Assembly (NCBI GenBank): GCA_963848035.1
Contig: CAWKCD010000001.1
Coordinates: forward strand, 3,410,001 to 3,474,000
DNA: 64,000 nt
Reading direction: 5' to 3'
From: JAVVHH01 sp963848035
Lineage (GTDB): Bacteria > Pseudomonadota > Alphaproteobacteria > Acetobacterales > Acetobacteraceae
Position 1 is the stretch's first letter. Each line of letters starts with the position of its first letter. Made by a program: the position numbers and the translations under genes. Positions 50,790-59,115 of the stretch are shown here, piece after piece. The notes below the pieces were generated by a model. That model was not told where the DNA came from, did not search any database, and saw only the letters and a program-made list of their open reading frames with translations.

Positions 50790-53114
50790 TTAGAACGTCA
50801 CCCGCACGCCCCCATAGCCGCCGATCGGCGCGGCTGGAGAATAGGCTCGGGGATTGCTGGCGTTGGTCGCTTGGGCCAGGAAGATCGAGGACGTCGGCGA
50901 GAAGGTCCCGTAGGTATAGTACCGGGCATTGGTGACGTTCTCCACGAGGCCGAAGAGCTGGATGTTCGGGGTCACCTGATATTGGGTGTTGAGGTTCAGC
51001 GAGACGAACCCGCCGAGCGGTTTGTTCAGGTTGGCAGGATCGCCGAATAGATACTGGCTGCTTTGATATACGCCGGCCGCGCCGACCGTCCATTTGTCGG
51101 TGATCTGGTAGTTCCCGCCGAACTTGATCTGGTGCGCCGGCACGCCGGGCAGGCGGTTGCCGGTCTTGATGGTGATGTTGCCGTTGGCATCGCCTTGCGG
51201 GTTGTTGCCGGCAGATTCGACGAAGCTGCTCTGGAAGGTCGCGTCGGTGTAGCTGTAGTTCAGATAGGCGAGCCAGCGCGACGACTTGATCTGCACACCG
51301 GCGTCGACGCCCTGCCGCTTGGTCTGGCCGACGTTCTGGAAGAAGGCGCGGTTGAGCGTGACGCTGTTGACGAAGGCGATGTCGTCGTCGTTGGTGGTAT
51401 GGAACAAGCCGAGATTGTAGCTGATCCGCAGGTCGTCGGACGGCCGCACCGTGCCGCGGATCCCGGCCTCGATGCTGTGTGAGATGACCTGCTTGAGATG
51501 GGGGTCGCCGGTGAAGAAATTCGCCAGGCTGCAACTATCGGTGGGACCGGCGCAGGAGAGCTCGGCCGGCGTGGGGGCGCGGTTGGCTTCGGAGTAGCCG
51601 GCATAGGCGGTGAGCCAGGGACGCAGCTGATAGGTTGCGCCGATGGCCGGGTTGAAGCGGTTGTAGCTGTGCTGTCCGGTCAAGGCGCCGCCGCCCTGGT
51701 CGGCGAGATCGACCTCGGCCGCGTTGAACCGGCCCGAGGCGGTGATGGCCAACTTCTCGGTCAGGTTGAACGTGTCGGAGAGGTAGACCCCGTAATAGGC
51801 GTTGCTGGTGGCTAAGCGCACCGGCGTGTTGACGCCGGGTTCGTCGATGACGATGCCGGGCCCGACGAACGTCCGGTCGAGGCTCAGTCCGCCCACGGCG
51901 GCGGTGGCGCTGAACTCGGTCTGCGCGCCGTCGAAGCTCAGCCCGGCGACGAAGTGGTTGGCGCGGCCGAGGACCTCGTCGGTGTTGGTCGCTTGCAGCG
52001 ACACGCCGTAGCCGTTTGTGTTCGTGGTCTGCCGGTCGAGTTCGGAATAGGGCCCGCCATTGAGGAAATCGGGGATCGGCGCGCCGCCTCGTGTGGTGCT
52101 GTAATCACCGTTGCCGTTGACGAGCAGCCCCGAGCCGTCATTGGCGGGCGTCTCGTTGCTCGCGTTCCCGTTGACGAGCCGCTGCTGCAGGTAGCGGTAA
52201 TAGGCGAGCGTCTGGATCGAGGTCGTGTCGGTGACGTTGTAGTTGCCGGAGAGATTCACGGCGACGTATCGGTTCGCGATCAGGTTCGGCGCCGTGAACT
52301 GCGCCGAGGGCGCCACGGTGAGCAGATCGAGCGGCGACGTGCCGGGGCCGTTCAGGTTCGAGTTGGCGAGGGTGAGGTTGAGATGCACCTCGGCGCGGTC
52401 GCCGCGCCAGCCGACGTCGCCGTAGAAATTCTGCAGGTCGGAAGATTGGTTGTCGCGCCAGCCGCCGCGGTGCTGTGCGCCGGCGGCGAGATAGGCGCTC
52501 ATGTTGCCGCTCTGCTTACCGTACTGGAACTCACCCACGATCCGGCCGAACGAGCCGCCGTAGACCGCCGCTTCGCCGCCTTGATAGGTGAAGCCGTTCT
52601 TCAATTGGACGCTGAGCGAGCCGCCGAGCGCGTTCAGTCCGAAGACGGGATTTGGGCCTTCGATGTTCAACTGGTCGATCGCGAGGCTCGGGATCAGATC
52701 CCAGTTGACCGTGTCGCCGAACGGGTCGTTGAACCGCGCACCGTTGACGTAGACGGCCAAACCCTGCGGCGTGCCCTGCAGCGGCGAGGCTTCGAAGCCA
52801 TGATAAAGCAAAGTTGGCTGATCGGGGTTGCCGGATGCCGAATCGAGGTTGACGCCGCCGACCTGTTCATTGAGCGCGCGAACCGTGTTGTGGGTGCCGT
52901 CGCGGGCGATGTCGCGGCTGTTCAGCACGCTGGTTTGCGCCGGCAGCTTGTTGCGGTCGATTCCGGAGCCCAGGAGCGGGCTGCTCGCGACGATGTTGAC
53001 CGTCGGCAGGGTGATTTCCGGCGCGGCATCGGGCGCTGCCGCCTGGGCGAGCGCGATGGCGACGGCGCCTGGAGCCGCGGCTGTGATCGCAGCTGAAAGC
53101 GCGAGCAATTTCAT
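50790..53114 (-). CDS. TonB-dependent receptor divergent from the pqq operon
   Basis: A 774-residue TonB-dependent receptor with signal peptide MKLLALSAAITAAAPGAVAI (cleavage near ALAQA). The plug domain contains LPAQTSVLNSRDIARDGTHNTVRALNEQVGGVNLD, GFEASPLQGTPQGLAVYVNGARFNDPFGDTVNWDLIPSLAIDQL and NPVFGLNALGGSLSVQLKNGF. The barrel ends with LFGLVENVTNARYYTYGTF and the terminal GGYGGVRVTF. The receptor begins 159 bp from pqqA in the opposite direction, and the plug's LQGTPQGLAVYVNG style is that of receptors for small organic cofactors. A role in PQQ or quinoprotein-related uptake, as for E. coli PqqU (YncD), is a reasonable inference but not shown. Confidence 0.88.
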   Translation of the reverse strand: MKLLALSAAITAAAPGAVAIALAQAAAPDAAPEITLPTVNIVASSPLLGSGIDRNKLPAQTSVLNSRDIARDGTHNTVRALNEQVGGVNLDSASGNPDQPTLLYHGFEASPLQGTPQGLAVYVNGARFNDPFGDTVNWDLIPSLAIDQLNIEGPNPVFGLNALGGSLSVQLKNGFTYQGGEAAVYGGSFGRIVGEFQYGKQSGNMSAYLAAGAQHRGGWRDNQSSDLQNFYGDVGWRGDRAEVHLNLTLANSNLNGPGTSPLDLLTVAPSAQFTAPNLIANRYVAVNLSGNYNVTDTTSIQTLAYYRYLQQRLVNGNASNETPANDGSGLLVNGNGDYSTTRGGAPIPDFLNGGPYSELDRQTTNTNGYGVSLQATNTDEVLGRANHFVAGLSFDGAQTEFSATAAVGGLSLDRTFVGPGIVIDEPGVNTPVRLATSNAYYGVYLSDTFNLTEKLAITASGRFNAAEVDLADQGGGALTGQHSYNRFNPAIGATYQLRPWLTAYAGYSEANRAPTPAELSCAGPTDSCSLANFFTGDPHLKQVISHSIEAGIRGTVRPSDDLRISYNLGLFHTTNDDDIAFVNSVTLNRAFFQNVGQTKRQGVDAGVQIKSSRWLAYLNYSYTDATFQSSFVESAGNNPQGDANGNITIKTGNRLPGVPAHQIKFGGNYQITDKWTVGAAGVYQSSQYLFGDPANLNKPLGGFVSLNLNTQYQVTPNIQLFGLVENVTNARYYTYGTFSPTSSIFLAQATNASNPRAYSPAAPIGGYGGVRVTF

Positions 53115-53211
53115 AACGTTCCTCGAGTTTTCTATGTGCTAGCGGGTCGGCGGGGCGCTGTCCACGGCGAGAATTGAAGCGGCAGACCCGCCGTCGCTTC
53201 GCGCGCTGCTC

Positions 53212-53242
53212 TTGACTTCGGTTGAGCCCTGGTCAGGTTATA
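53212..53242 (+). promoter_or_regulatory. candidate promoter of pqqA
   Basis: TTGACT (53212-53217) and GTTATA (53237-53242) with a 19-base spacer, ending about 30 bases before the pqqA start, which is preceded by GGAGG. The spacer is slightly long, so the assignment is tentative. Confidence 0.4.
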
Positions 53243-53273
53243 GGTTGGCACTGATGCCAAACGGAGGAAAACT

Positions 53274-53357
53274 ATGGCCTGGAAGAAGCCGACCGTGACT
53301 GAGATCGCTCTTGGCGCCGAGATCAACAGCTACGCCTGCGCTGATCTGAAGCGTTAA
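53274..53357 (+). CDS. pqqA: PQQ precursor peptide PqqA
   Basis: A 27-residue precursor peptide, too short for most gene finders: it starts MAWKKPTVTEIALGAEINSY and ends ACADLKR. Glu16 and Tyr20 are the residues that PqqE cross-links and that become the PQQ skeleton; the E-x-x-x-Y spacing is exact. The ATG at 53274 is preceded by GGAGG with a 7-base gap. A strong hairpin lies between it and pqqB, so it can be expressed in excess over the enzymes. Confidence 0.96.
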   Translation: MAWKKPTVTEIALGAEINSYACADLKR

Positions 53358-53363
53358 TCGCTC

Positions 53364-53398
53364 CGTTCACGCCCGGGGGTTTGCCTCGGGCGTGAACG
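53364..53398 (+). terminator. intercistronic hairpin between pqqA and pqqB (partial terminator)
   Basis: Perfect 12-bp stem (53364-53375 and 53387-53398) with an 11-base loop, directly after the pqqA stop and 29 bases before pqqB. A hairpin at this place is known in other pqq operons to leave most transcripts ending after pqqA. Confidence 0.75.
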
Positions 53399-53426
53399 TT
53401 ACGAAATTTAACAAAGGTTATTCATA

Positions 53427-54326
53427 GTGCGCGCTGTCGTGCTCGGCGCGGCAGCCGGTGGTGGGTTTCCGCAATGGAACTCCAACGCCGCGGCGTGCCG
53501 TCGCGCCCGTTCTGGCGATCCCGCGGCCCGGCCACGGACCCAGGCTTCGGTCGCCGTGTCGGCCGATGGCCAGCGCTGGACCGTGTTGAACGCCGCCCCC
53601 GATCTGCGCCAGCAACTCGAGCAGACCCCGGCGTTGCAGCCCAACGGCGCGATCCGGTCGACGCCGATCGACTCGGTGGTGCTGACCGGCGGGGACGTCG
53701 ATGTGCTTGCCGGGCTGCTGACGTTGCGCGAGCGGCAGCGTTTCGATCTCTACGCGAGTGCACGGGTGCTCGGTGTGTTGGACGCGAACCCTATCTTCGA
53801 AGTGCTTTCCCGCGAGTTCGTCGGCCGGCATGCGGTCGATCTCGATCAGCAGGTGCAGCTCGGGAGCGGCGTGTCGGTGACGCTGTTCGCGGTTCCGGGA
53901 AAAGTGCCGCTCTATCTCGAGCAGAACGACGCGCCGGCGATCGAGGTCAACGATCAGACCGTGGGCGCGGAGATCAGCGACGGCCATGGCAGGTTCTTCT
54001 ACATACCCGGCTGCGCGGCGATGACCCCGGCCCTGGCGGAGCGGCTGCGCGGGGCAGCGCTGGTCCTGTTCGACGGGACGCTCTGGTCGGACGACGAGAT
54101 GGTGCGTGCCGGGCTGAGCCCGAAGACGGGCGCACGGATGGGCCATATGAGCGTTTCCGGCCCGGGCGGCACGATGGAGGCGTTCAGGAATCTCGATGTG
54201 CGCCGACGCATTCTGATCCATATCAACAACTCCAACCCGGTCCTCCTCGACAACTCGCCCGAGCGGGCGGAGGTCGAGGCGGCGGGGTGGGAAGTGGCCT
54301 ATGACGGCATGGAGATCGCCCTATGA
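53427..54326 (+). CDS. pqqB: pyrroloquinoline quinone biosynthesis protein PqqB
   Basis: PqqB is a metallo-beta-lactamase-fold oxygenase acting late in PQQ formation, likely hydroxylating the excised Glu-Tyr dipeptide. The 299-residue protein starts at GTG 53427 with MRAVVLGAAAGGGFPQWNSNAAACRRAR. It shows RTQASVAVSADGQRWTVLNAAPDLRQQL, IDSVVLTGGDVDVLAGLLTLRE (the degenerate metal motif typical of PqqB), FYIPGCAAM, LVLFDGTLWSDDEM and GHMSVSGPGGTMEAF, with INNSNPVL near the end. It overlaps pqqC by four bases. Confidence 0.96.
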   Translation: MRAVVLGAAAGGGFPQWNSNAAACRRARSGDPAARPRTQASVAVSADGQRWTVLNAAPDLRQQLEQTPALQPNGAIRSTPIDSVVLTGGDVDVLAGLLTLRERQRFDLYASARVLGVLDANPIFEVLSREFVGRHAVDLDQQVQLGSGVSVTLFAVPGKVPLYLEQNDAPAIEVNDQTVGAEISDGHGRFFYIPGCAAMTPALAERLRGAALVLFDGTLWSDDEMVRAGLSPKTGARMGHMSVSGPGGTMEAFRNLDVRRRILIHINNSNPVLLDNSPERAEVEAAGWEVAYDGMEIAL

Positions 54327-55054
54327 GCGACCGTAAACTCACGCCCGAGCAACTCCGCCAAGCACTGCGCGACATCGGCGCGGAACGGTATCACGACCAG
54401 CACCCGTTCCACCGGCTGATGCGAGACGGGAAGCTGACGCGGGGGCAGATCCAGGCCTGGGCGCTGAACCGCTACTATTATCAATCCCGCATTCCGGCCA
54501 AGGATGCCACGCTGATCGCGCGCTTGCCGACGGCGGAGCTCCGCCGGGCTTGGCGGACGCGCCTGGTCGATCATGACGGCGCGGCTCCGGGCGAAGGCGG
54601 CGTCGCTCGATGGCTCAACCTGGCCGAGCGCGTCGGGCTCGATCGCGACTATGTCGAGAGCACGCAGGGCCTGTTGCCGGCGACGCGCTTCGCGGTGGAT
54701 GCCTACATCGCCTTCGTTCGCGACCGGTCCGTGCTCGAGGCCGTGGCATCGTGCCTGACCGAGATGTTCTCGCCGACGATCATCGCCGAGCGGGTGTCCG
54801 GCATGCTCGCCAACTATGAGTGGATCAAGCCGAACACGCTCGATTACTTCACGCCGCGTCTGACCCAAGCGCCGAAAGACGTTGATTTCGCGCTTGAGTA
54901 CATCGACCAGCATGCGCGGTCGCGGGCGGAGCAGGAGCAGGTGCTGGGGGCGCTGCGCTACAAGTGCGACATCCTGTGGGCGCAGTTGGACGCGTTGCAC
55001 TTCGCCTATGTCTCGCCGGGCTGGATCCCGCCGGGCGCCTTCGTGCCGGAATGA
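54323..55054 (+). CDS. pqqC: pyrroloquinoline-quinone synthase PqqC
   Basis: PqqC catalyses the last step, the cofactor-free eight-electron oxidation and ring closure of AHQQ to PQQ. The 243-residue helical protein has RYHDQHPFHRLMRDGKLTRGQIQAWALNRYYYQSRIPAKDATLIAR, DHDG, STQGLLPATRFAVDAYIAFVRDRS and VASCLTEMFSPTIIAERVSGMLANYEWI, closing with LRYKCDILWAQLDALHFAY. The active-site His/Tyr/Arg residues of the family are in these blocks. It overlaps pqqB and pqqD (ATGA). Confidence 0.97.
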   Translation: MSDRKLTPEQLRQALRDIGAERYHDQHPFHRLMRDGKLTRGQIQAWALNRYYYQSRIPAKDATLIARLPTAELRRAWRTRLVDHDGAAPGEGGVARWLNLAERVGLDRDYVESTQGLLPATRFAVDAYIAFVRDRSVLEAVASCLTEMFSPTIIAERVSGMLANYEWIKPNTLDYFTPRLTQAPKDVDFALEYIDQHARSRAEQEQVLGALRYKCDILWAQLDALHFAYVSPGWIPPGAFVPE

Positions 55055-55314
55055 CGGTGGTCCCGAGCTTCAGCCGCGGCTTTCGCCTGCGTCACGACGA
55101 GGTGCGCGGCGGCTGGGTCGTGCTGGCGCCGGAGCGGCTGTTCATGCTCGACGAACACGCCGCGGAAGTGCTCAAATTGGTGGACGGGCGGCGCACGGTC
55201 GACGAGATCGTCGGCACGCTAGCTGAACGATATAATGCCACGCCTGCGGAGATCGCCGACGATGTCGGGGCGATGCTGCAGGACCTGGTCGGCAAGGGAG
55301 CGATCCAACTGTGA
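55051..55314 (+). CDS. pqqD: PqqA-binding chaperone PqqD
   Basis: PqqD is a RiPP recognition element that binds PqqA and presents it to PqqE. The 87-residue protein reads PSFSRGFRLRHDEVRGGWVVLAPERLFMLDEHAAEVLKLVDGRRTVDEIVGTLAERY and ends with the helix AEIADDVGAMLQDLVGKG, the full PqqD fold. It overlaps pqqC at the start and touches pqqE at the end. It is not fused to PqqC or PqqE, unlike in some species. Confidence 0.96.
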   Translation: MTVVPSFSRGFRLRHDEVRGGWVVLAPERLFMLDEHAAEVLKLVDGRRTVDEIVGTLAERYNATPAEIADDVGAMLQDLVGKGAIQL

Positions 55315-56417
55315 TGACACGGGTTCCAGACCCGCCGATGGCGCTTTTGGCGGAGCTGACGCATCGCTGTCCGCTGGCGTGCCCCTACTGCGCGAATCCG
55401 CTCGAACTCGAGCGGGCTTCGGCCGAGCTCGATACCGCGTCATGGCTTCGCGTGCTGGACGAGGCGGCGGCATTGGGCGTGCTGCAGGTGCATTTCTCGG
55501 GCGGCGAGCCTTGCGCGCGGCGGGATCTGCTCGAGTTGGTCGCGCGGGCGGCGCAGCGCGGGCTGTATTCGAATCTGATCACGTCGGGGGTCACGCTGGA
55601 CGAAGCCTCGCTGGCGCGGCTGGTCGAGGCGGGGCTGGATCACCTGCAGCTCAGCTTCCAGGACGCCGAGGCGGGCTCGGCGGATCACATCGGCGGCTTG
55701 CGCGGCGGGCATCAGCGCAAGCTGGCGGTCGCGGCGCTGGTTCGGGCGGCCGGGCTGCCGCTGACCGCGAATTTCGTGGTGCACCGGCAGAACCTCGAGC
55801 GGCTGCCGGAGATGCTGGCTTTGGGCGAGCGGATCGGCGCCAGCCGGATCGAGATCGCACATGTCCAATATTATGGCTGGGGGCTGGTCAACCGGGCGGC
55901 GCTGATGCCGAGCCTGGCGCAGCTCGAAGCGGCGAACGTGGAGGTCGAGCGGGCCCGCGCGGCGCTGCATGGGCGGATCACGATCGACTACGTGGTGCCG
56001 GACTATCATGCCGCCCGGCCGAAGGCCTGCATGGGCGGATGGGGCCGGCGGATCATGAACATCACGCCGGCCGGGCTGGCGCTGCCATGTCATGCGGCGG
56101 AGACGCTGCCGGGGTTCGCCTGGCCGTCGGTGCGGACGCACTCGATCGGCGACATCTGGCGCACGGACCCGGGGTTCGCGCGGTATCGCGGGACCGACTG
56201 GATGCCGGAGCCGTGCCAATCCTGCGATCGGCGCGAGGTCGATTGGGGCGGATGCCGGTGCCAGGCGTTCGCGCTGCTCGGCGACGCGTCGGCGACCGAC
56301 CCGGCCTGCGCGCTCTCGCCCGACCACCACGTCATGGCCGAAGCGGTGGCGCAGGCGGAGGGGCCGGTGCCGGACTACGTCTATCGCCGGATCGGCGCGG
56401 CGGCCGCGCTCGTGTGA
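55314..56417 (+). CDS. pqqE: PqqA peptide cyclase PqqE (radical SAM)
   Basis: PqqE is the radical SAM/SPASM enzyme that forms the C-C bond between Glu and Tyr of PqqA. The cluster motif CPLACPYC (Cys19, 23, 26 from this start) follows LLAELTHR. GGEPCARRDLLELV, SFQDAEAGSADHIGG and the YYGWGLVNRAALMPS segment are typical of PqqE. The C-terminal auxiliary cysteines occur in PKACMGGWGRRIMNITPAGLALPCHAAETLPG and CQSCDRREVDWGGCRCQAF. The ATG at 55314 shares a base with the pqqD stop; a GTG at 55311 is equally possible. The 367-residue length is normal. Confidence 0.96.
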   Translation: MTRVPDPPMALLAELTHRCPLACPYCANPLELERASAELDTASWLRVLDEAAALGVLQVHFSGGEPCARRDLLELVARAAQRGLYSNLITSGVTLDEASLARLVEAGLDHLQLSFQDAEAGSADHIGGLRGGHQRKLAVAALVRAAGLPLTANFVVHRQNLERLPEMLALGERIGASRIEIAHVQYYGWGLVNRAALMPSLAQLEAANVEVERARAALHGRITIDYVVPDYHAARPKACMGGWGRRIMNITPAGLALPCHAAETLPGFAWPSVRTHSIGDIWRTDPGFARYRGTDWMPEPCQSCDRREVDWGGCRCQAFALLGDASATDPACALSPDHHVMAEAVAQAEGPVPDYVYRRIGAAAALV

Positions 56418-57334
56418 AGCGGCGGCGCCTCGTCCAGCTTGCGGCGGCGGCGGCGCTCGCGCCCCGGAAGGGAAGCGCGGCGCCGAGCTTCACCATGACG
56501 GAAGTGGCGCCTGGGTTGTTCGCCCGCCGCGGCATCGACGAGGATGCGACGGCGGCGAACCAGGACGAGATCGCCAATATCGGCTTCATCGTCGGCGGCC
56601 GCTCGGTCGCCGTCATCGACCCGGGCGGCAGCCGTGCCGATGGCGAGGCGTTGCGTGCGCATATCCGCGGCGTGACCGACAAGCCGATCAGCCACGTGGT
56701 CATGACGCATTTCCATCCGGACCATGTGTTCGGGGCGGTGGCGTTCGCCGACGACGGGGCGAAATTCGTCGCGCATTCCGCGATGGCGCCGATGCTGGTC
56801 AGCCGTGGAGAGTTCTACCGCAACGCGCTCGCCGACATCGTCGGGATCGAGGCGGCCGGGGATTACGCCAAGCCCGACACGCTGGTCGAGGGCACGCTGG
56901 CGATCGATCTCGGTGACCGGCCGCTGCGTCTGCAGGCCTACGCGACGGCCCATACCGACAACGACCTGACCGTGTTCGACGAGCAGAGCGCGACGCTCTG
57001 GACCGGCGATCTGCTGTTCGTCGACCGTGTCCCGGCGCTCGACGGCAGCATCACCGGCTGGCTCTCGGCGATCGCCAAGCTTCGGGCCGTTCCCGCCAAA
57101 CGCGCGATTGCCGGCCATGGCCCAATTCCCGCTTCATGGCCCGATGCACTTGGACCGGAAGAGCACTATCTTTCCGTCATCGCGCGGGAAGTTCGCGCCG
57201 TGATTGCGCGCGGCGGCGGCATCGAGGATGCGGTGGCGACGGTGGGACGGTCGGAGAGACGCAATTGGGCGCTGTTCGACGAGTATAACGGCCGCAACGT
57301 GACGGCTGCGTTCAAAGAGTTGGAATGGGAATGA
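56414..57334 (+). CDS. quinoprotein relay system zinc metallohydrolase
   Basis: A metallo-beta-lactamase-fold protein of 306 residues starting at GTG 56414, overlapping the pqqE stop. It carries an export-type leader (KRRRLVQLAAAAALAPRKG; Tat-like twin basic residues). Metal motifs are VVMTHFHPDHVFGAVAF (HxHxDH), AYATAHTDNDLTVF, LWTGDLLFVDRVPALDG and IAGHGPIPA. The family, recognised as quinoprotein relay system zinc metallohydrolase, occurs next to pqq or quinoprotein dehydrogenase genes together with a SoxYZ-like carrier, exactly as here. It probably acts in the periplasm with PQQ enzymes; the reaction is not known. Confidence 0.87.
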   Translation: MKRRRLVQLAAAAALAPRKGSAAPSFTMTEVAPGLFARRGIDEDATAANQDEIANIGFIVGGRSVAVIDPGGSRADGEALRAHIRGVTDKPISHVVMTHFHPDHVFGAVAFADDGAKFVAHSAMAPMLVSRGEFYRNALADIVGIEAAGDYAKPDTLVEGTLAIDLGDRPLRLQAYATAHTDNDLTVFDEQSATLWTGDLLFVDRVPALDGSITGWLSAIAKLRAVPAKRAIAGHGPIPASWPDALGPEEHYLSVIAREVRAVIARGGGIEDAVATVGRSERRNWALFDEYNGRNVTAAFKELEWE

Positions 57335-57345
57335 GGGAGACGACC

Positions 57346-58158
57346 ATGCTGCGATACGCGACGATTGCGTTGCTGGCGGCCGGGCTTGCGAGCCCGGCGC
57401 TGGCCGAAGAAGACCCGGCCGCCCAGGCCGCGCGTTGGGACGATTTGAAGCAGACGCTGTTCGGACAGCGTCCGGTGACGGAAGGCAGCAACGTGATCGC
57501 GCTCGACGCGCCGGTGCGCGCGCTGGATGCCTCGACCGTGCCGCTGACGGTGTCGCTGCCGGGCGCGGGGGCGGATATGTCCGGGCAGGTGAAGGCGATC
57601 TGGATCGTGGTGGACGGCAATCCGTCGCCGGTCGCGGGCGCGTTCCATTTCGGGCCGGCCGCCGATCCGCACAGCCTCAAAACACGGGTTCGGGTCGAGC
57701 AATATACGCTGATCCACGCTATCGCCGAGACGGCGGATGGGCGGCTGTTCGCCACGGCGCGTTATGTGAAGGCGGCTGGCGGATGCGCTGCGCCCTCGAG
57801 CAAGGACCCGAAAGTGGCGATGTCGCGGCTGGGCCAGATGAAGCTCCGCCTCGCTTCCGAGACGCCGGAGGCGGGCGGGACGGTCACCGCCAACCTGCTG
57901 ATCAGCCATCCCAACAATAACGGGATGCAGATGGATCAACTCACGCACAACTACATTCCACCGCGGTATATCCAGGACATCAAGGTCCGTTATGGCGATG
58001 CGTTGGTCATGACGATCGATGCCGACATATCGCTGTCGGAAGATCCGGTGATCACGTTTGGCTTGCGGCCGCAGGGCGCCGGTCCGCTGCATGTCGACAT
58101 GGAGGATAGCACGCATGCCGACTTCCATCAGGATTTCGACCTGGCAGGAAGAAGCTAA
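57346..58158 (+). CDS. quinoprotein dehydrogenase-associated SoxYZ-like carrier
   Basis: A 270-residue periplasmic protein with signal peptide MLRYATIALLAAGLASPALA. The N-terminal SoxY-like domain has a beta-sandwich pattern and ends in the carrier-type KAAGGCAAPSSKDP, whose Cys in GGC parallels the substrate-binding Cys of SoxY. The C-terminal SoxZ-like domain begins near GQMKLRLASETPEAGGTVTANLLISHPNNNGMQMDQLT and ends VRYGDALVMTIDADISLSEDPVITFGL. It fits the family found beside the relay metallohydrolase. The chosen ATG follows GGGAG; ATGs at 57325 and 57331 are alternatives. Confidence 0.88.
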   Translation: MLRYATIALLAAGLASPALAEEDPAAQAARWDDLKQTLFGQRPVTEGSNVIALDAPVRALDASTVPLTVSLPGAGADMSGQVKAIWIVVDGNPSPVAGAFHFGPAADPHSLKTRVRVEQYTLIHAIAETADGRLFATARYVKAAGGCAAPSSKDPKVAMSRLGQMKLRLASETPEAGGTVTANLLISHPNNNGMQMDQLTHNYIPPRYIQDIKVRYGDALVMTIDADISLSEDPVITFGLRPQGAGPLHVDMEDSTHADFHQDFDLAGRS

Positions 58159-58238
58159 CGCGTTGCAACGCGCTCCTTGGTTCCGGCGTTCACCCCTGGC
58201 ACGGCCGTTAATGGCCAGCAGACAGGGAGGCTGACGAA

Positions 58239-58502
58239 ATGAGGATTGCGCAGACCATTGGATTGGTTGCCGTCATGGCAGCGTTCACGACCGGCGCGGC
58301 GTTGGCGCAAACGACGCCCACGAACCCGGCAGCGGGCACGACCAGCGGTCCGGCTTCGCAAACGGGTCATTCGGCGACGTTGGGCTCGAATGGCCAGCCG
58401 GCTGCGACGCCGCACCAATCAACCGCCATCCAGAATCACGGCAATCCGAACGGCGCCGCTTCGGGCAACGGCCAACTCGGCCAGAAACCCGCCCAGCAGT
58501 AA
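58239..58502 (+). CDS. small exported low-complexity protein
   Basis: An 87-residue product with a clear signal peptide (MRIAQTIGLVAVMAAFTTGA, cleavage near ALAQ). The mature part is rich in Gly, Ser, Thr, Asn, Gln and Pro (TTPTNPAAGTTSGPASQTGH...), probably disordered. No domain is recognised. It is separated by 80 bp from the SoxYZ gene and convergent with the BPSL0067-family gene. Function unknown. Confidence 0.65.
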   Translation: MRIAQTIGLVAVMAAFTTGAALAQTTPTNPAAGTTSGPASQTGHSATLGSNGQPAATPHQSTAIQNHGNPNGAASGNGQLGQKPAQQ

Positions 58503-58515
58503 GCGATCGGGGTGG

Positions 58516-59076
58516 TCAGGCCTCGCCGGGTCTGACCACCCGAAAGGCCGAGCCAGTGTTGGCCGCGGTCGCGCCGGGATTGGTCCAGGGGATTGTCCGG
58601 ACCGCGGCGGCGCTGCCGAGCCATTGATCCAGGACTTGGACCCCCTTCGAATCCTGGCCCAGATATATCGCGGCGTGGCTGCTGCCGTCGGTGTTGTTGG
58701 CGTAGCGGCTGGATGGATCGAAGGTGGCGATGGGGGTGCCGGGCTGGAGCGTGGCGTTGCCTTGCACGGGCGCTCCGGCTGACCAGGTCGAACTCGGCCC
58801 GAGCGCAGGCTGCGCCGCGCGGACGAGGGCGACGCACTGGCCGCTGCCGACGGAGCGGCCGACATATCCGGTGAGATCGGCGGACGGCGATGCCGGGGAA
58901 GTCGAGGTTGCGGGCGGCGGGCAGTTCATGAAAGCCGGCGCGCTCGGCAACGGGCTGAGCGGCAGCATGTCGCCGATCCCGGACAGAGCCGGCACGCTGA
59001 ACTGCGTGCCCGACGCCGCCGATCTGGTTCGCGACCGATGCTGCAGGCGCGCTTCATCAACCGCTGAAATCATCAT
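58516..59076 (-). CDS. BPSL0067 family protein (NlpC/P60-like cysteine hydrolase fold)
   Basis: A 186-residue protein whose C-terminal ~120 residues match the BPSL0067 family, small papain-fold proteins akin to amidases. The motifs are YVGRSVGSGQCVALVRAAQP with the probable catalytic Cys81, GNATLQPGTPIATFD and SSHAAIYLGQDSKGVQVLDQWLG with the probable His134. The N-terminal ~65 residues are Ser/Pro-rich and unrelated to the family; they contain no clear signal peptide, though an internal start (Met37 or Met50) is possible. A peptidoglycan-amidase role is possible from the fold but not proven. It lies 40 bp downstream of the carboxylase alpha-subunit gene on the same strand. Confidence 0.75.
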   Translation of the reverse strand: MMISAVDEARLQHRSRTRSAASGTQFSVPALSGIGDMLPLSPLPSAPAFMNCPPPATSTSPASPSADLTGYVGRSVGSGQCVALVRAAQPALGPSSTWSAGAPVQGNATLQPGTPIATFDPSSRYANNTDGSSHAAIYLGQDSKGVQVLDQWLGSAAAVRTIPWTNPGATAANTGSAFRVVRPGEA

Positions 59077-59115
59077 CCCGTCCGGCTCGTTCGGGCGAAC
59101 TATAGGCGGGAAAGG

